Assembly: GCA_963764805.1 (NCBI GenBank)
Contig: CAVXUB010000001.1
Coordinates: forward strand, 1 to 64,000
Source of the DNA: CAVXUB01 sp963764805
GTDB lineage: Bacteria; Actinomycetota; Acidimicrobiia; Acidimicrobiales; Bog-793
Length of the DNA stretch: 64,000 bases
Reading direction: 5' to 3'
The position numbers and the translations under genes are program-made. How positions within the stretch are numbered: the first letter of the stretch is position 1; every line of letters starts with the position of its first letter. Below are positions 8,630 to 17,371 of this stretch, one piece after another. Below the pieces are notes generated by a model that ran no database searches, was not told the DNA's origin, and saw only the letters and a list, made by a program, of their open reading frames with translations.

Positions 8630-9492
8630 CCATTGACGCAATCGAAGAGCTTCGCCGGCAGGCGCCTATCGCCGAGACAACGAGCGAGGTCGGTCGCGCC
8701 CGCCAACGCAGCAAGCTCGAAGACGCCATCGCCGCTGAGTCGATATCTTCGCGGCAGGGACCCTTAGCTTCTGGCGGTGCCGCCTTCTCCATCCGGACTG
8801 TGCACACGCTCCGCCAGCATGCCTACCTGGTGGGCGCGGCAGCGGCGATGGTCGCCGCCGCGGGTGTGGCGGTGCCGCTCTCGCTCGCGACAAATGCTCC
8901 CGCAGCGACGCGACCGACGACGAAGGGCGGTCCAGGGATCAAGAACACAGCGCCAATCGTCAACCGCACCGCGCCAGTAATGAAGCTCGCCGCGTACCGC
9001 CTTCGACTTCCGGCCACGTACCGGCTGGCGACCCCGAAGACGACGGCATGCCACGTCCCTGCCGGCTTTCCGAGCGGGGTGGCCTTCGTAGGTCCCTCGA
9101 CTGGCCCGGCCGGCAGTTCCTCCGCATCTCGAGTGCAATCGCCCTCGGAGGCCTCGCAGGTGGCCGCGGCGGCGTCCGCCGACGGCGGGTGCGTCTGGAT
9201 GATGCTCGCGCCTCCTTACACCCCGACCGCCACCAATCCCGACCCCGAGGCGGGGAGCTTCGAGGCCAACCAGCCCGTGCAGGTCGGCTCCTACGAGGGG
9301 CGGGCGGGTACATGGACGGCCGTGTTGAAGCCCTCCGGAACGACGAGCCAGCAGGCGTCGCTCTACGTCGAGATCCCGCTCGCCGGTGATCAGACTCAAG
9401 ACCTCGTGCTCAGCTCCTACGGGCTCTCGATGAGCGAGCTCATCTCCCTTGTTGCGAAGGGGCTGTCTGTCGCCGGGACCGCCTCGAACTAG
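8626..9492 (+). CDS. single-span membrane protein coupled to the ECF sigma factor
   Basis: The 288-residue protein has a cytoplasmic N-terminus of about 60 residues, one membrane span at about 68-88, and an outer domain containing two cysteines and an Ala/Ser-rich region. The ATG at 8626 overlaps the sigma stop and has AAGGGG eight bases before it. Known: actinobacterial sigma/membrane-protein pairs of this shape are often regulator couples. Inferred: it may restrain the sigma factor or carry its signal. The short cytoplasmic segment contains no HxxxCxxC anti-sigma motif, so this remains a guess from position. Confidence 0.75.
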   Translation: MTIDAIEELRRQAPIAETTSEVGRARQRSKLEDAIAAESISSRQGPLASGGAAFSIRTVHTLRQHAYLVGAAAAMVAAAGVAVPLSLATNAPAATRPTTKGGPGIKNTAPIVNRTAPVMKLAAYRLRLPATYRLATPKTTACHVPAGFPSGVAFVGPSTGPAGSSSASRVQSPSEASQVAAAASADGGCVWMMLAPPYTPTATNPDPEAGSFEANQPVQVGSYEGRAGTWTAVLKPSGTTSQQASLYVEIPLAGDQTQDLVLSSYGLSMSELISLVAKGLSVAGTASN

Positions 9493-9608
9493 GTACTGTC
9501 CTGGTCGAAGGACACCCTTGAGCTCGTCGGTCCATCGCGTTCAGCCCAGCTCAACCCGGCGAATGAAGCCGTAGCACAGCTCAGTGTCAAGTCTGCCGGC
9601 GCCGGAGG

Positions 9609-9971
9609 TCAGTCGCGGAGCATCTGGGCGAGCACCTCCGCCTCGCTGATCTCAGGGTGTTTGGTCGCAGTGAGCAAGGTCAACGTCTGGTTCTTCGCCA
9701 ACTCTCGCAAGTGAGCCAGTGCGTCCGAGCGCTCCGGTTGTTTCAGCTCGGCGTGGTACCGACGGGCGAACTCCTCGAAGCGTGCCGGGTCGTGGCTGTA
9801 CCACTTGCGCAGCTCCGTCGACGGTGCGATCTCCTTGCACCACTCGTCTAGGTGCGCCTTTACCTTCGTGAGCCCCCGCGGCCATATCCGGTCGACCAGT
9901 ACCCGAGCGCCATCGCTGCTTACCGGCGCGTCGTAGGCGCGGCGCACCAGTACCTTCACCTTTTTCGCCAT
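9609..9971 (-). CDS. DUF488 (YeaO-like) family protein
   Basis: The 120-residue protein begins KVKVLVRRAYD and contains VLVDRIWPRGLTK, WCKEIAPS, LRKWYSHDP and LLTATK, the conserved blocks of the DUF488/YeaO family. The length is typical. ATG 9971 has AGGAGG at 7 nt spacing. The family has no firm biochemical role, although it has been linked to stress and heavy-metal contexts. It is monocistronic and converges with the sigma operon. Confidence 0.9.
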   Translation of the reverse strand: MAKKVKVLVRRAYDAPVSSDGARVLVDRIWPRGLTKVKAHLDEWCKEIAPSTELRKWYSHDPARFEEFARRYHAELKQPERSDALAHLRELAKNQTLTLLTATKHPEISEAEVLAQMLRD

Positions 9972-10032
9972 CGTTGGCCTCCTCGTCTTGGCTTCGTGGT
10001 GATCGCACGACCTGGCCGGCTCTCGAGTGTCA

Positions 10033-11145
10033 TCAATAGAGCAGCTTGGGTCGGACGCGGCTGATGAGATCGTCGCCGCGCAGATAGCGCCGCAAGTTCT
10101 CGGTGAAGAGGTCGACGATCCGCTCGTTCTCGCGCGTCGACAGCCCTGCGGTGTGCGGGCTGATCAGCACATTGGGCAGGCGCCAGAGCGGGCTGTCGAC
10201 TGGCAGGGGCTCAGTGGCGAAGACATCGAGGGCCGCGCCGGCCAGCCGCCCTTGTTCGAGCGCCTGGACCAATGCGTCCTCGTCGAGGACGCCCCCTCGC
10301 CCCACGTTGACGAGGACGGCATCGGAACGCATGCGGCTGATCGCGTGCGCGTCGATCATGCCGCGCGTCTCCTCGGTGAGGGGAAGGGTGAGGACGACGG
10401 CATGGGCGACCGGCAAAAGGTCGCCGAGGAATCGCGACGTGCGGACCTCGTCCACGTCATGGCCAGCGGACCTGCCGCTGCGGGTGATGGCGATGACGTG
10501 CATGCCGAAGGCCTTGGCCAGTCGGACCACCTCCCTCCCGATCGACCCGAGGCCGACGACGAGCAGCGTCCGACCGGCGAGCTCAGCCGTCGGACGGTGC
10601 TCAAAGCGCCGCGCCTCGGCGTCAGCGAGCAGACGCGGCAGACCCTTGGTGAACGCGAGCAGGCCGAACATCGCGAACTCGGCGAGCGGCCCGGCATGCA
10701 CACCGCTGGCGCTCGTGATGAGCACCCGAGCGAGCTCCTCGCTAGTCAGTCTGGCGACCTGAACCTGCTCGCCGGCCCCACCGGCCGTCGCCTGTACCCA
10801 GCGCAACCGGGAGTTGGTCCGTACGACGGCCGCCAATCCCTCTCCCGAGTCCCCAGGCAGGCCGAAGAGCACCTCCGCCCTTTCCAGCATCGCCTGCCAG
10901 CGACGCTCCTGCTCGTCGGTGCGCACGAACCCGTCGATGCCGCGGTGGTCGCAAGGAAAACGCAACGGAGGCAGAAGCTCCGGATCGAAAAGGACCTCGA
11001 GGCGAAGGTCGACTGCTCTGATGGTCGCCACCAGGTCGGCCTCGAGCGGCGTAGCTATCGCCACTACGACCCGGCGAGCGCTCGTCGGGCGTTCCTCTGC
11101 TTCGGGGTGGCTGGTCGCCGGCAGTAAGTCAGTCGGGGTTGTCAT
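10033..11145 (-). CDS. D-isomer specific 2-hydroxyacid dehydrogenase
   Basis: 370 residues from ATG 11145, which has AGGAG at 7 nt. The NAD-binding Rossmann motif is GLGSIGREVV, and the three catalytic residues are visible in VGRGGVLDEDAL (Arg), ATEPLP (Glu) and ISPHTAG (His). Known: this family oxidises or reduces D-2-hydroxyacids (phosphoglycerate, glyoxylate, formate relatives). The substrate cannot be told from the sequence. The frame is open far upstream, but that part has no coding character and runs into gene fragments, so the RBS-supported ATG is preferred. It follows remnants of a transporter and an aldolase-like gene. Confidence 0.9.
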   Translation of the reverse strand: MTTPTDLLPATSHPEAEERPTSARRVVVAIATPLEADLVATIRAVDLRLEVLFDPELLPPLRFPCDHRGIDGFVRTDEQERRWQAMLERAEVLFGLPGDSGEGLAAVVRTNSRLRWVQATAGGAGEQVQVARLTSEELARVLITSASGVHAGPLAEFAMFGLLAFTKGLPRLLADAEARRFEHRPTAELAGRTLLVVGLGSIGREVVRLAKAFGMHVIAITRSGRSAGHDVDEVRTSRFLGDLLPVAHAVVLTLPLTEETRGMIDAHAISRMRSDAVLVNVGRGGVLDEDALVQALEQGRLAGAALDVFATEPLPVDSPLWRLPNVLISPHTAGLSTRENERIVDLFTENLRRYLRGDDLISRVRPKLLY

Positions 11146-11153
11146 GGCCGCTC

Positions 11154-11525
11154 CTAATAGGTCTTCAGCCGGCCGCCGTGCAACGCTCGGAGGGCGACCA
11201 AGACGAGATCCACCGGCGAGGCAGCTGCGTGGCAGAGCCACCGGGGCGAGCACGATGGTCGGTTGACGAACAGCATCAGGACTGCCGAGCCGAACAGCGC
11301 GGCGGCCATGAACATGAACGCGCCACAGGACCTGGTGCCACCTCCGAGCTCGCCGACCACGTAGGCGCCGGCGAAGCCGCCCATGGCGCCGAAGGCGTTG
11401 ATCAAGCCCATGGCTGGGAGGGCCACGTCGGAGGGAAGGAGTTCGGGGATGAACGCGAAGTACGGCCCATAGGGTGCGTACATCGCCCCGCCTGCGATGA
11501 CCAGCAGCACACGAACGCCCGGCGG
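11154..11525 (-). pseudogene. C-terminal fragment of an MFS transporter
   Basis: Residues here read GGAMYAPYGPYFAFIPELLP, then INAFGAMGGFAGAYVVGEL, then a hydrophobic FMAAALFGSAVLML span. These match helices 10-12 of anion:cation-symporter-type MFS permeases, where helix 11 has the pattern G-x-INS-x-GN-x-GGF-x-GPY. Only about 120 residues of an expected 420-450 remain, with no start codon; the fragment is joined directly to part of another gene. It is clearly a broken gene rather than a sequencing artefact. Confidence 0.75.
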
Positions 11526-11549
11526 CGGTGCCGACCAACAGGAACGGAC

Positions 11550-11953
11550 ACACGAACTCCCGGGGGCGCCCCGGCCGATCCGAACCACCTTGACGAAGTC
11601 GGGGTCGAAGTCCTCGATGTGCGCGAGAAGCTGGCGCCGTACTCAACCTCGAGGTCGTCCTGGCCCGACTTCTCGACCGGCATCGCCAGCGCCACCCCCG
11701 CAGATTTGACAGCACGGGCCACGTCGGTGCCGAACTCCTCGTCCTCCAGCACCCTGCAACGCTCCCTGGGGGCTCCCTCGGCGAGCGCGCGCTCGAATCC
11801 CTCCCAGATCAGCATCTTCGGATCGGCGATCCGGCGGCGGTGCGCGGCGGGGGGTGCACCCGCGAAGCCGAGCAGATCCTCCTTCAACGAGGCACGGTGA
11901 TCGGAAGGCGCGAAAGGAAATAGGAACAGCGGATGGGCACTGTCGAAGTTCAC
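11550..11953 (-). pseudogene. N-terminal fragment of a DUF2090 (IolC C-domain-like) protein, frameshifted
   Basis: From a GTG at 11953 the frame reads PLFLFPFAPSDHRASLKEDLLG..., then RCRVLEDEEFGTDVARAV, MPVEKSGQDDLEVEYG; one base shift at about 11635 continues as AHIEDFDPDFVKVVRIG. Known: these are the consecutive conserved blocks of DUF2090, an aldolase-like TIM-barrel family fused to kinases in inositol catabolism. The expected C-terminal half is absent, cut off at about 11550 where MFS sequence begins. Inferred: a deletion fused two neighbouring genes of a former sugar or inositol locus. Confidence 0.7.
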
Positions 11954-11978
11954 CTGGAGACACCGTCCTTGCCGGTCA

Positions 11979-12662
11979 TCACAGGCCTGGAAAGGGGTCG
12001 TCGAGGGATCCGAACACGTGGACGCCGCCGGCCGCTTTGAGTTCCGCGATCGAGTAATGACCGCTCGCCACCCCGACGGCCACGGCCCCCGCGGCCCTGG
12101 TTGCCTCCATGTCGTGGGGAGTGTCCCCCACAACATAGATCTGGGACGGCTCCAGCTTGGTGCCGTGGAGGCGGGTGCCTTTGTCGATAGCGAGGCGTGT
12201 CAGCTCGGTCCGATCGGGCGAGTCCGATCCGTAGGCGCCGAAGATGAAGAATCGGTTCAAGTTGGCCGGGATGAGCTTGGTGCGCGCCGCGCCCTCCATG
12301 GCCCCGGACACGAGCCCGAGTGTGACGCCGGCGTCTCCCAGGCGCAGAAGGCAATCCTGGGCTCCGGGAAGGACGCGATAGTGCTCGGAGGCCCAGATCT
12401 CTCCGCCCAGGTGGCGAAGGTAGGCAGCGTAGAGCCGGCCCAGCTCCTCGCTGGTCGGTTCTCGGTGTAGCACAGCTTCGAACGTCGCCCGGGCCACCTG
12501 GGGGTCGGTCTCGCCCGCCGAGGTGTGTTCGCCGATGTCGGCGGGGATCCCGTGCAGCTTCTCGAATGCCGCCATCCAGCTCTTGGCTCCCGCCCCTCCA
12601 GTGTGCACCAGGGTCTCGTCCACGTCGAACAGCACGACCACCGGCTTGGTCACCTCGTCCAT
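11979..12662 (-). CDS. HAD-superfamily phosphatase
   Basis: 227 residues from ATG 12662, with AGGAGG at 7 nt. HAD motif I is VVLFDVDETLVHTGG, motif II lies in GLVSGAM, and motif IV is VVGDTPHDMEA. The alpha-helical cap between motifs I and II (about 25-95) places it with phosphoglycolate phosphatase/beta-phosphoglucomutase relatives. Substrate unknown. It is the only intact gene between two sets of gene remains, so it may be a survivor of a deleted sugar locus (inference). Confidence 0.85.
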   Translation of the reverse strand: MDEVTKPVVVLFDVDETLVHTGGAGAKSWMAAFEKLHGIPADIGEHTSAGETDPQVARATFEAVLHREPTSEELGRLYAAYLRHLGGEIWASEHYRVLPGAQDCLLRLGDAGVTLGLVSGAMEGAARTKLIPANLNRFFIFGAYGSDSPDRTELTRLAIDKGTRLHGTKLEPSQIYVVGDTPHDMEATRAAGAVAVGVASGHYSIAELKAAGGVHVFGSLDDPFPGL

Positions 12663-12663
12663 C

Positions 12664-12990
12664 TCACGCCTCCTTCTCGTCGTGGCCTCCGAAGCCCCTT
12701 CGCATGGCTGACGGTGCCTTGTTTGCCGAAAGTAGTCGAGGTATCGCGACGCGAGAATCGAGCGCATTGGTGAGCACCGGGCCCCGGACCGCTTCGTCGA
12801 TCGCTGCGATCGAGGTCCACCTCCTCGCTCCGGCGTCCGACACCCGGCCTGCGAACTCGTTGAGGTCGAGGGAGGAGTCGAACAGTCCAGCCGCTGGGAG
12901 GTCCAACAGCTACGACTCAATGGCGCCGCCCGGCGCCAGACTTCGGTCAGCGCCGGAGCGTTCGCTGTCGAACTGGTAGAGCCCCGGTTC
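12664..12990 (-). pseudogene. C-terminal remnant of 6-phosphogluconate dehydrogenase
   Basis: Translation in shifting frames gives ALTEVWRR, GGAIES, a TAG stop at 12910-12912, then LLDLPAAGLFDSS, EFAGRVSDAGARRWTSIAAIDEAV and a C-terminal SAMRRGFGGHDEKEA. Known: the order ...EVWRRG-x2-I-x-S-x-LLDL..., GRVSDSGEGRWT-x3-AIDE, and GGH near the end is the helical C-domain of NAD-type 6-phosphogluconate dehydrogenase (YqeC/GntZ). The N-terminal NADP domain is missing, and there are an in-frame stop and at least two frameshifts. The remnant abuts the HAD gene, whose ribosome binding site overlaps its last codons. Confidence 0.7.
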
Positions 12991-13200
12991 CTCGATCGGC
13001 GGGTGCGATCGAGGGTGTCCAAGGGACTGCATGTCGAGCTCGGCGTACCGGATGAAGAACCGCGGCCCCGAATAGGCCGGCTCGTTCTCCCTATGGTCAC
13101 GGAATACGTGGCAGACATCCTTGCAAAGCCAGCATTCGATGCATTTGCGAACTCCTGGGAACGTCCCACGTCGGCTTGGCTCATCCGGTAGGTGCCGTCG
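12991..13200 (-). pseudogene. internal fragment of a succinate dehydrogenase/fumarate reductase Fe-S subunit
   Basis: One frame reads CIECWLCKDVCHVFRDHREN and continues PAYSGPRFFIRYAELDM. Known: CIEC-x-LC-x3-CH-V-x-RDHEE and AGPRF-x2-R-x-AELDMHPLD are the [4Fe-4S] cluster region of actinobacterial fumarate reductase-type SdhB. Only about 70 of some 250 residues remain, and the remnant runs straight into 6-phosphogluconate dehydrogenase sequence at about 12990-13010. The second cysteine cluster is absent. This is a fragment, not a functional gene. Confidence 0.7.
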
Positions 13201-13248
13201 GTCCCGCGTGGCCGCGGGCGGAAGGCGGGGACCGCTTGGCGTCGCCGC

Positions 13249-15393
13249 TCAGGGCGCCGCAGCCGCCGCGGGATCATCGGAGCTCGATCGAGACAAGCCT
13301 CGGGCAGTTCCGTGACGAACGGTCAACCCGGGTGACAGGCCACTGAGCGCGGATCCGTCGTGATCGACATACAACTCGGCGAAAGAACGGCCCATCGCGA
13401 GATGGCGCAGAGACAGGGGACCGAAGTGCTGGGGCCATGCCGGATCGATCCAGATCTCCCCCTCCGGGATGGCTGGTTGCAGTCTCAGCAGGGTCCTCAC
13501 CAGCTGGACCGGTGCAGCGGATGCCCAGGCCTGGGGGGAGCAGGACGCTGGGTAGGCGACCGGAACTCCGAATTCCGCTCGATCGAAGCCGCACATGAGC
13601 TCGGGTAGGCGCCCGTCGAAATGAGCGGCCGCGTCGAGAAGGCCGGAGGCGATCCGCTGGGCGTCGCCGACGAAGCCGTAGCGCATCAGGCCCGCGGCTA
13701 TGAGCGCGCTGTCGTGCGGCCATACCGATCCATTGTGGTAGCTCATCGGGTTGTAGGCACCCATCGACGTCGCCAATGTTCGTATGCCCCAGCCGCTGAA
13801 CATCTCCGGCGACATCAGCCGCTCGGCCACGAAGGGGGCCTTGTCCTCGTCGATGATGCCGCTCCACAGGCAGTGACCGATGTTCGAAGAGAGAGCGTCG
13901 ATCGGCCGCTTGTCACGATCCAGGCCTATTGCGAACCAGCCTTTGTCGGCCAGCCAGTATCTCTCGTTGAACGCCCGCCGGAGGTCAGCGGCCGCGGCGG
14001 CGCAGCGACGGGCGGTAGCGGCGTCGCCATAGGCCTGTGCCAGCTCGGCCCGGGCAAGATAAGCGGCGTAAACATAGCCCTGCACCTCGCAAAGGGCGAT
14101 CGGCGGCTGCGCCAAGGTGCCGTCGGCGAAGTTGACCCCGTCGAAGGAGTCCTTCCAGCCCTGATTCACCAGGCCGTGACTGGTCATCCGCTGGTATTCG
14201 ACCAAGCCGTCCCCGTCGCTGTCGCCGTAGTCGCGGATCCAGTCGATGGCCCGATCGGCGTTGTCGAGCAAGGGGTCGCCTTCTAGGGGTATGCCCCATC
14301 GCAGGAGCTCGCCGAGAACGACGACGAACAGCGGTGTGGCGTCCGCGGATCCGTAGTAGGCCCGTCTGCCGGCACGCGTGAGAGGGAAGTCGAGGCCGCG
14401 GCGGGTCTCGTGGATGATCCGTCCCGGCTGTTCCTCGCTTCCCGGATCTACGGTGACGCCTTGCACCCGGGCGAGGGCGCGAAGGGTCCCGAGTGCGAGC
14501 AACGGATCGAGCGGCATCGCCATGTATGAGGCGATTAGCGAATCGCGTCCGAAAAGGGCCATGAACCAGGGCGCTCCTGCCGCCACGGCTGCTTCTTCGG
14601 GGTGGTCGGGATCGAAAATGCGCAGGCTTCCCAGATCCTTCTGGCTCCGCTCGAGAGTCCGCTGCAAGGTCCAGTTGCTGGTTTCCGAGCCGAGACTGGC
14701 TCCCCGCCACACGTGCGCCTGGGGCTCGGGCGGTGCCGAAGTAAAGGGCCGACTTATGGGGAAGGCAGGAGCGACATCCTCGCCGTCAATGCGAGGCGTA
14801 ACCAGCACGGTCGCCCTCCACTCGTCGCGGGGCCGGACCGTGACGGCGAAGGAGAGTCCTTCCTGCCGAGCGGTGGCCTGCTCGCAGGAGATCCGGACTC
14901 CCCGAGCCGCGCTCCCGTGACTCCAGTCGATCACTATGGAGTCGTCAACGGCACTCCTGGAGGTCGAGCCGTCGAGCATCGGGCGGCCGTCCTTGACGGA
15001 GAAAAGCCCGGCGAAGTCGGCCTCGACACCGATGGACACCGTGGTGGTGACCTCCGTGGCGCTGAGGTTGTGCAACAACAGGTCCTCGCGCATGCCGGTC
15101 CCGACCAGCCGGTCCCGCACCAGGAGCAGTTCGGACCGCAGGTCCGGAGTGACGACGCGGGCGACGATCCGAGCCCGGAAGGGCTCCTCGCTCACGACCG
15201 CGAGCACCTGGGGCGACTCCTCCCCGATGGTCAGCTGCCACCGAGACAAGATTCTCGTGTCGTAGTAGAAGAGGCCCTGCGCCAATTCCGTGCTCATGTC
15301 GCCCGTGCTCCCGGACACGCAGAAGCTCGACCCGTTCACGATCGTGAGAGTCGGGGAACCGGGACCACCCGTTCCGCCACGGCCGCTGCTCAT
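13249..15393 (-). CDS. glycogen-debranching-type amylo-alpha-1,6-glucosidase family protein
   Basis: 714 residues. The N-terminal third (LTIVNGSSFCVSGSTGDM, GLFYYDTRILSRWQL) is the bacterial/archaeal debranching-enzyme N-domain. The C-terminal (alpha/alpha)6 barrel has PWFMALFGRDSLIASYM, QGWKDSFDGV, NIGHCLWSGI and YHNGSVWPHDSALI, with acidic residues in the positions expected for catalysis. Known: such proteins hydrolyse alpha-1,6 or related glucosidic bonds in glucans or small glycosides. ATG 15393 overlaps the stop of the upstream glycosyltransferase (ATGA), so the two are co-translated. Inferred role: building and trimming of a storage or compatible-solute glucan. The exact substrate is not shown. 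Confidence 0.88.
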   Translation of the reverse strand: MSSGRGGTGGPGSPTLTIVNGSSFCVSGSTGDMSTELAQGLFYYDTRILSRWQLTIGEESPQVLAVVSEEPFRARIVARVVTPDLRSELLLVRDRLVGTGMREDLLLHNLSATEVTTTVSIGVEADFAGLFSVKDGRPMLDGSTSRSAVDDSIVIDWSHGSAARGVRISCEQATARQEGLSFAVTVRPRDEWRATVLVTPRIDGEDVAPAFPISRPFTSAPPEPQAHVWRGASLGSETSNWTLQRTLERSQKDLGSLRIFDPDHPEEAAVAAGAPWFMALFGRDSLIASYMAMPLDPLLALGTLRALARVQGVTVDPGSEEQPGRIIHETRRGLDFPLTRAGRRAYYGSADATPLFVVVLGELLRWGIPLEGDPLLDNADRAIDWIRDYGDSDGDGLVEYQRMTSHGLVNQGWKDSFDGVNFADGTLAQPPIALCEVQGYVYAAYLARAELAQAYGDAATARRCAAAAADLRRAFNERYWLADKGWFAIGLDRDKRPIDALSSNIGHCLWSGIIDEDKAPFVAERLMSPEMFSGWGIRTLATSMGAYNPMSYHNGSVWPHDSALIAAGLMRYGFVGDAQRIASGLLDAAAHFDGRLPELMCGFDRAEFGVPVAYPASCSPQAWASAAPVQLVRTLLRLQPAIPEGEIWIDPAWPQHFGPLSLRHLAMGRSFAELYVDHDGSALSGLSPGLTVRHGTARGLSRSSSDDPAAAAAP

Positions 15394-16568
15394 GCGCTGA
15401 CTTGTCTCAAACCGCCAACGGAGGACCGGGCGACCGGCGCCGGTGCGGTCGACAGCGCGGTGCTCTGGTAGACGCGCTCGTAGGCGGCAGCCACACCGTC
15501 GATACCGAAGCGGATCGCGACGTCGGCCCGGCAGTCCCGCGGATCCAGGGACGAGATACGCCCAACGGCCTCCGCCATCGCGGTCTCGTCGTCGACCAGG
15601 AAGCCCGTGACGCCGTCCTGGACGATCTCTGCGGCCGCGCCTTCGTCGAAGGAGATGACCGGCGTCCCGCAGGCGAGCGCTTCGATCATGACCATCCCGA
15701 ACGGCTCATTCCACCGGATCGGCATCAGAAGCCCCCTCGCCCCGGCGATCAGGTCCGCCTTCGCCTGGCCGCCGACCTCTCCCACGTGGCGGACCCATCT
15801 TCCGTCGACGTGCGGCGCGACCGCGTCGCGGAAGAATTCCTCCTGACCGGGCTGTACCGGGCCCGCCAGGATCAGCGGGTACCCGGCCCGGCGCGCCGCC
15901 TCGATGGCCCGATGGGGGCCTTTGGTCTCGTGCATCCGCCCGATCCACAACAAGTATTCGTCCTTGCAGGAGCGATAGGGCCAAGCCGTCACATCCACGG
16001 GATTCGGGATGACCGCGGCCGTGACCAGGCCGGTCGGAGCGGAGGCCTTCTGCGCCTGGCTTATCGCCACCAGCCGGGCCTTGGGTCCGTGCGCTCGGTA
16101 GAACTGCCCGGTCTGGGCAGTGAACGGCCCGTGCAGGGTGTGCACCATCGGCACCGAGATCCGGTCGGCCATGGCCAGAGCCGTGAAGCCGCAGTGGTCG
16201 TGGACCACGTCGAAGGGGAGCCCGTCATCTTCCGACTGGTCCAGGTCGGCGAAGACTCGGGCGACGTGGTCGGCCTCGTAAAGGGCCCGCTCGATCTCAT
16301 CAGGATGATCTTCGGCGAGGACGTGGCGTACGGTGGCGGCAGAACGCGAGCCGGGTGCCGCGTACAGCGTCACGTCGTGCCCACGATCGACCAGCCCTTC
16401 GGCCAGCAGGGACACCACCGACTCGACTCCGCCGTAGCCCCTGGGAGGGACGGGTATCCACGGAGGGGCCAGGAGCGCGATCCGCAACCTGGTGAGGCCG
16501 ATGGCGTCACGGACGATCGGTGAACTGTGGGTGGCGATGACGACGGCTCCTTCGACTGGGACCGTCAC
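15390..16568 (-). CDS. GT4-family glycosyltransferase
   Basis: 392 residues. The N-domain has RIALLAPPWIPVPPRGYGGVES (residues about 28-50; glycine-rich acceptor-side loop). The C-domain has LLWIGRMHETKGPHRAI and the GT-B donor motif PFGMVMIEALACGTPVI with the conserved EALA. Known: GT4 retaining transferases use nucleotide-sugars. GTG 16568 is the assigned start, but the first 25 residues are not family-like and a later start is possible. It overlaps the debranching enzyme gene by 4 nt, and this pairing suggests glucan or glycoside metabolism. No membrane span; cytoplasmic or peripheral. Confidence 0.88.
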   Translation of the reverse strand: MTVPVEGAVVIATHSSPIVRDAIGLTRLRIALLAPPWIPVPPRGYGGVESVVSLLAEGLVDRGHDVTLYAAPGSRSAATVRHVLAEDHPDEIERALYEADHVARVFADLDQSEDDGLPFDVVHDHCGFTALAMADRISVPMVHTLHGPFTAQTGQFYRAHGPKARLVAISQAQKASAPTGLVTAAVIPNPVDVTAWPYRSCKDEYLLWIGRMHETKGPHRAIEAARRAGYPLILAGPVQPGQEEFFRDAVAPHVDGRWVRHVGEVGGQAKADLIAGARGLLMPIRWNEPFGMVMIEALACGTPVISFDEGAAAEIVQDGVTGFLVDDETAMAEAVGRISSLDPRDCRADVAIRFGIDGVAAAYERVYQSTALSTAPAPVARSSVGGLRQVSA

Positions 16569-17194
16569 CGAGGTCAGGACCGGCGTGGAACTTCAGCCGC
16601 GTTCCGGCAAGAGAAAGTCCGGTTCTTGAACTATGAAAACAGCAAGGGCACTGCTGCCGTGCCCGGCACAAAGGGGGCGCCCGCCCCTTCGCTCACAACG
16701 GAGAGGTGCCTAAGAAGCGGAGCGTTGCGCGATGGCGAGCAGTTCGGCCATCACACGCATCCTCCTAGCAGCTACTCTCCGTCGTCTTCGTGGTCCGCCG
16801 GTGTGCCGCCCGCGAGGGTTGCTGTCGATGATTTGGTCGGAGCTCCCATTGGAACCCCCCGATCTGCCTCCGGTCAGCGGAGGCGCAGCGTCCATTGCGG
16901 ACGACCGCAAGGCTACACCCCGCTCGGGGAGTGGGATGACGGACGGTATCGCTCCGGGACCCGAAGAGGGCCGCGAGATGCCGGAGTACGAGCCGAACGA
17001 AGTCGACCAGACCGAGCTCGCAGACCTGCAAGCGCCCCGATCGCGGGACAATACCCGTCGGCGCCTCGCCCGCCCGTCGCTCCGCTCGGCGAAAGGCACG
17101 ATCGGACAAGGCGTGCGATGGCGATTCACGCCCCGGTCCGGATGCACTCAGCCGCGCAAAGACCTCGACACAGTGCGCCTCGCCGCCCCGAGGC
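16569..17194. other. gene-free stretch upstream of the glycosyltransferase
   Basis: No frame on either strand shows a family motif or a good start signal. It must contain the promoter of the leftward glycosyltransferase/debranching operon. Composition is irregular compared with the neighbours, consistent with decayed coding DNA. Confidence 0.35.
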
Positions 17195-17317
17195 TCAGGA
17201 ACGCAAGTCCGGGCTGGGCCAGCGCGGGTCGCCACCGAGGATGTCCGGATCTCCGGTGAGCGATGTGGCGCGGTGGGCGATCGCCGTCGCGCCGGCAAAC
17301 GCGTCGACATCGGCCAT
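17195..17317 (-). pseudogene. C-terminal remnant of a PIN-domain (VapC-like) toxin
   Basis: The frame from ATG 17317 reads DVDAFAGATAIAHRATSLTGDPDILGG and ends DLRS-stop. Known: D-A-F-x-A-x-A-x3-A-x-LLTGD-x-D is the last acidic motif and C-terminus of VapC-type PIN ribonucleases, which are about 130 residues long. Only about 40 residues are present; a stop lies upstream in frame and no antitoxin gene is visible. Probably a decayed toxin-antitoxin gene. Confidence 0.45.
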
Positions 17318-17371
17318 GGCGGATCCGGTGGCCACGAAGGACAGACACAGAGCGCGCTGGCGACGGATCGG

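Noticed and set aside
10033..11715. Long open frame extending the 2-hydroxyacid dehydrogenase to 560 residues
   Set aside because: The extra N-terminal part lacks coding character, runs opposite frame to real gene fragments, and the ATG at 11145 has a good ribosome binding site.
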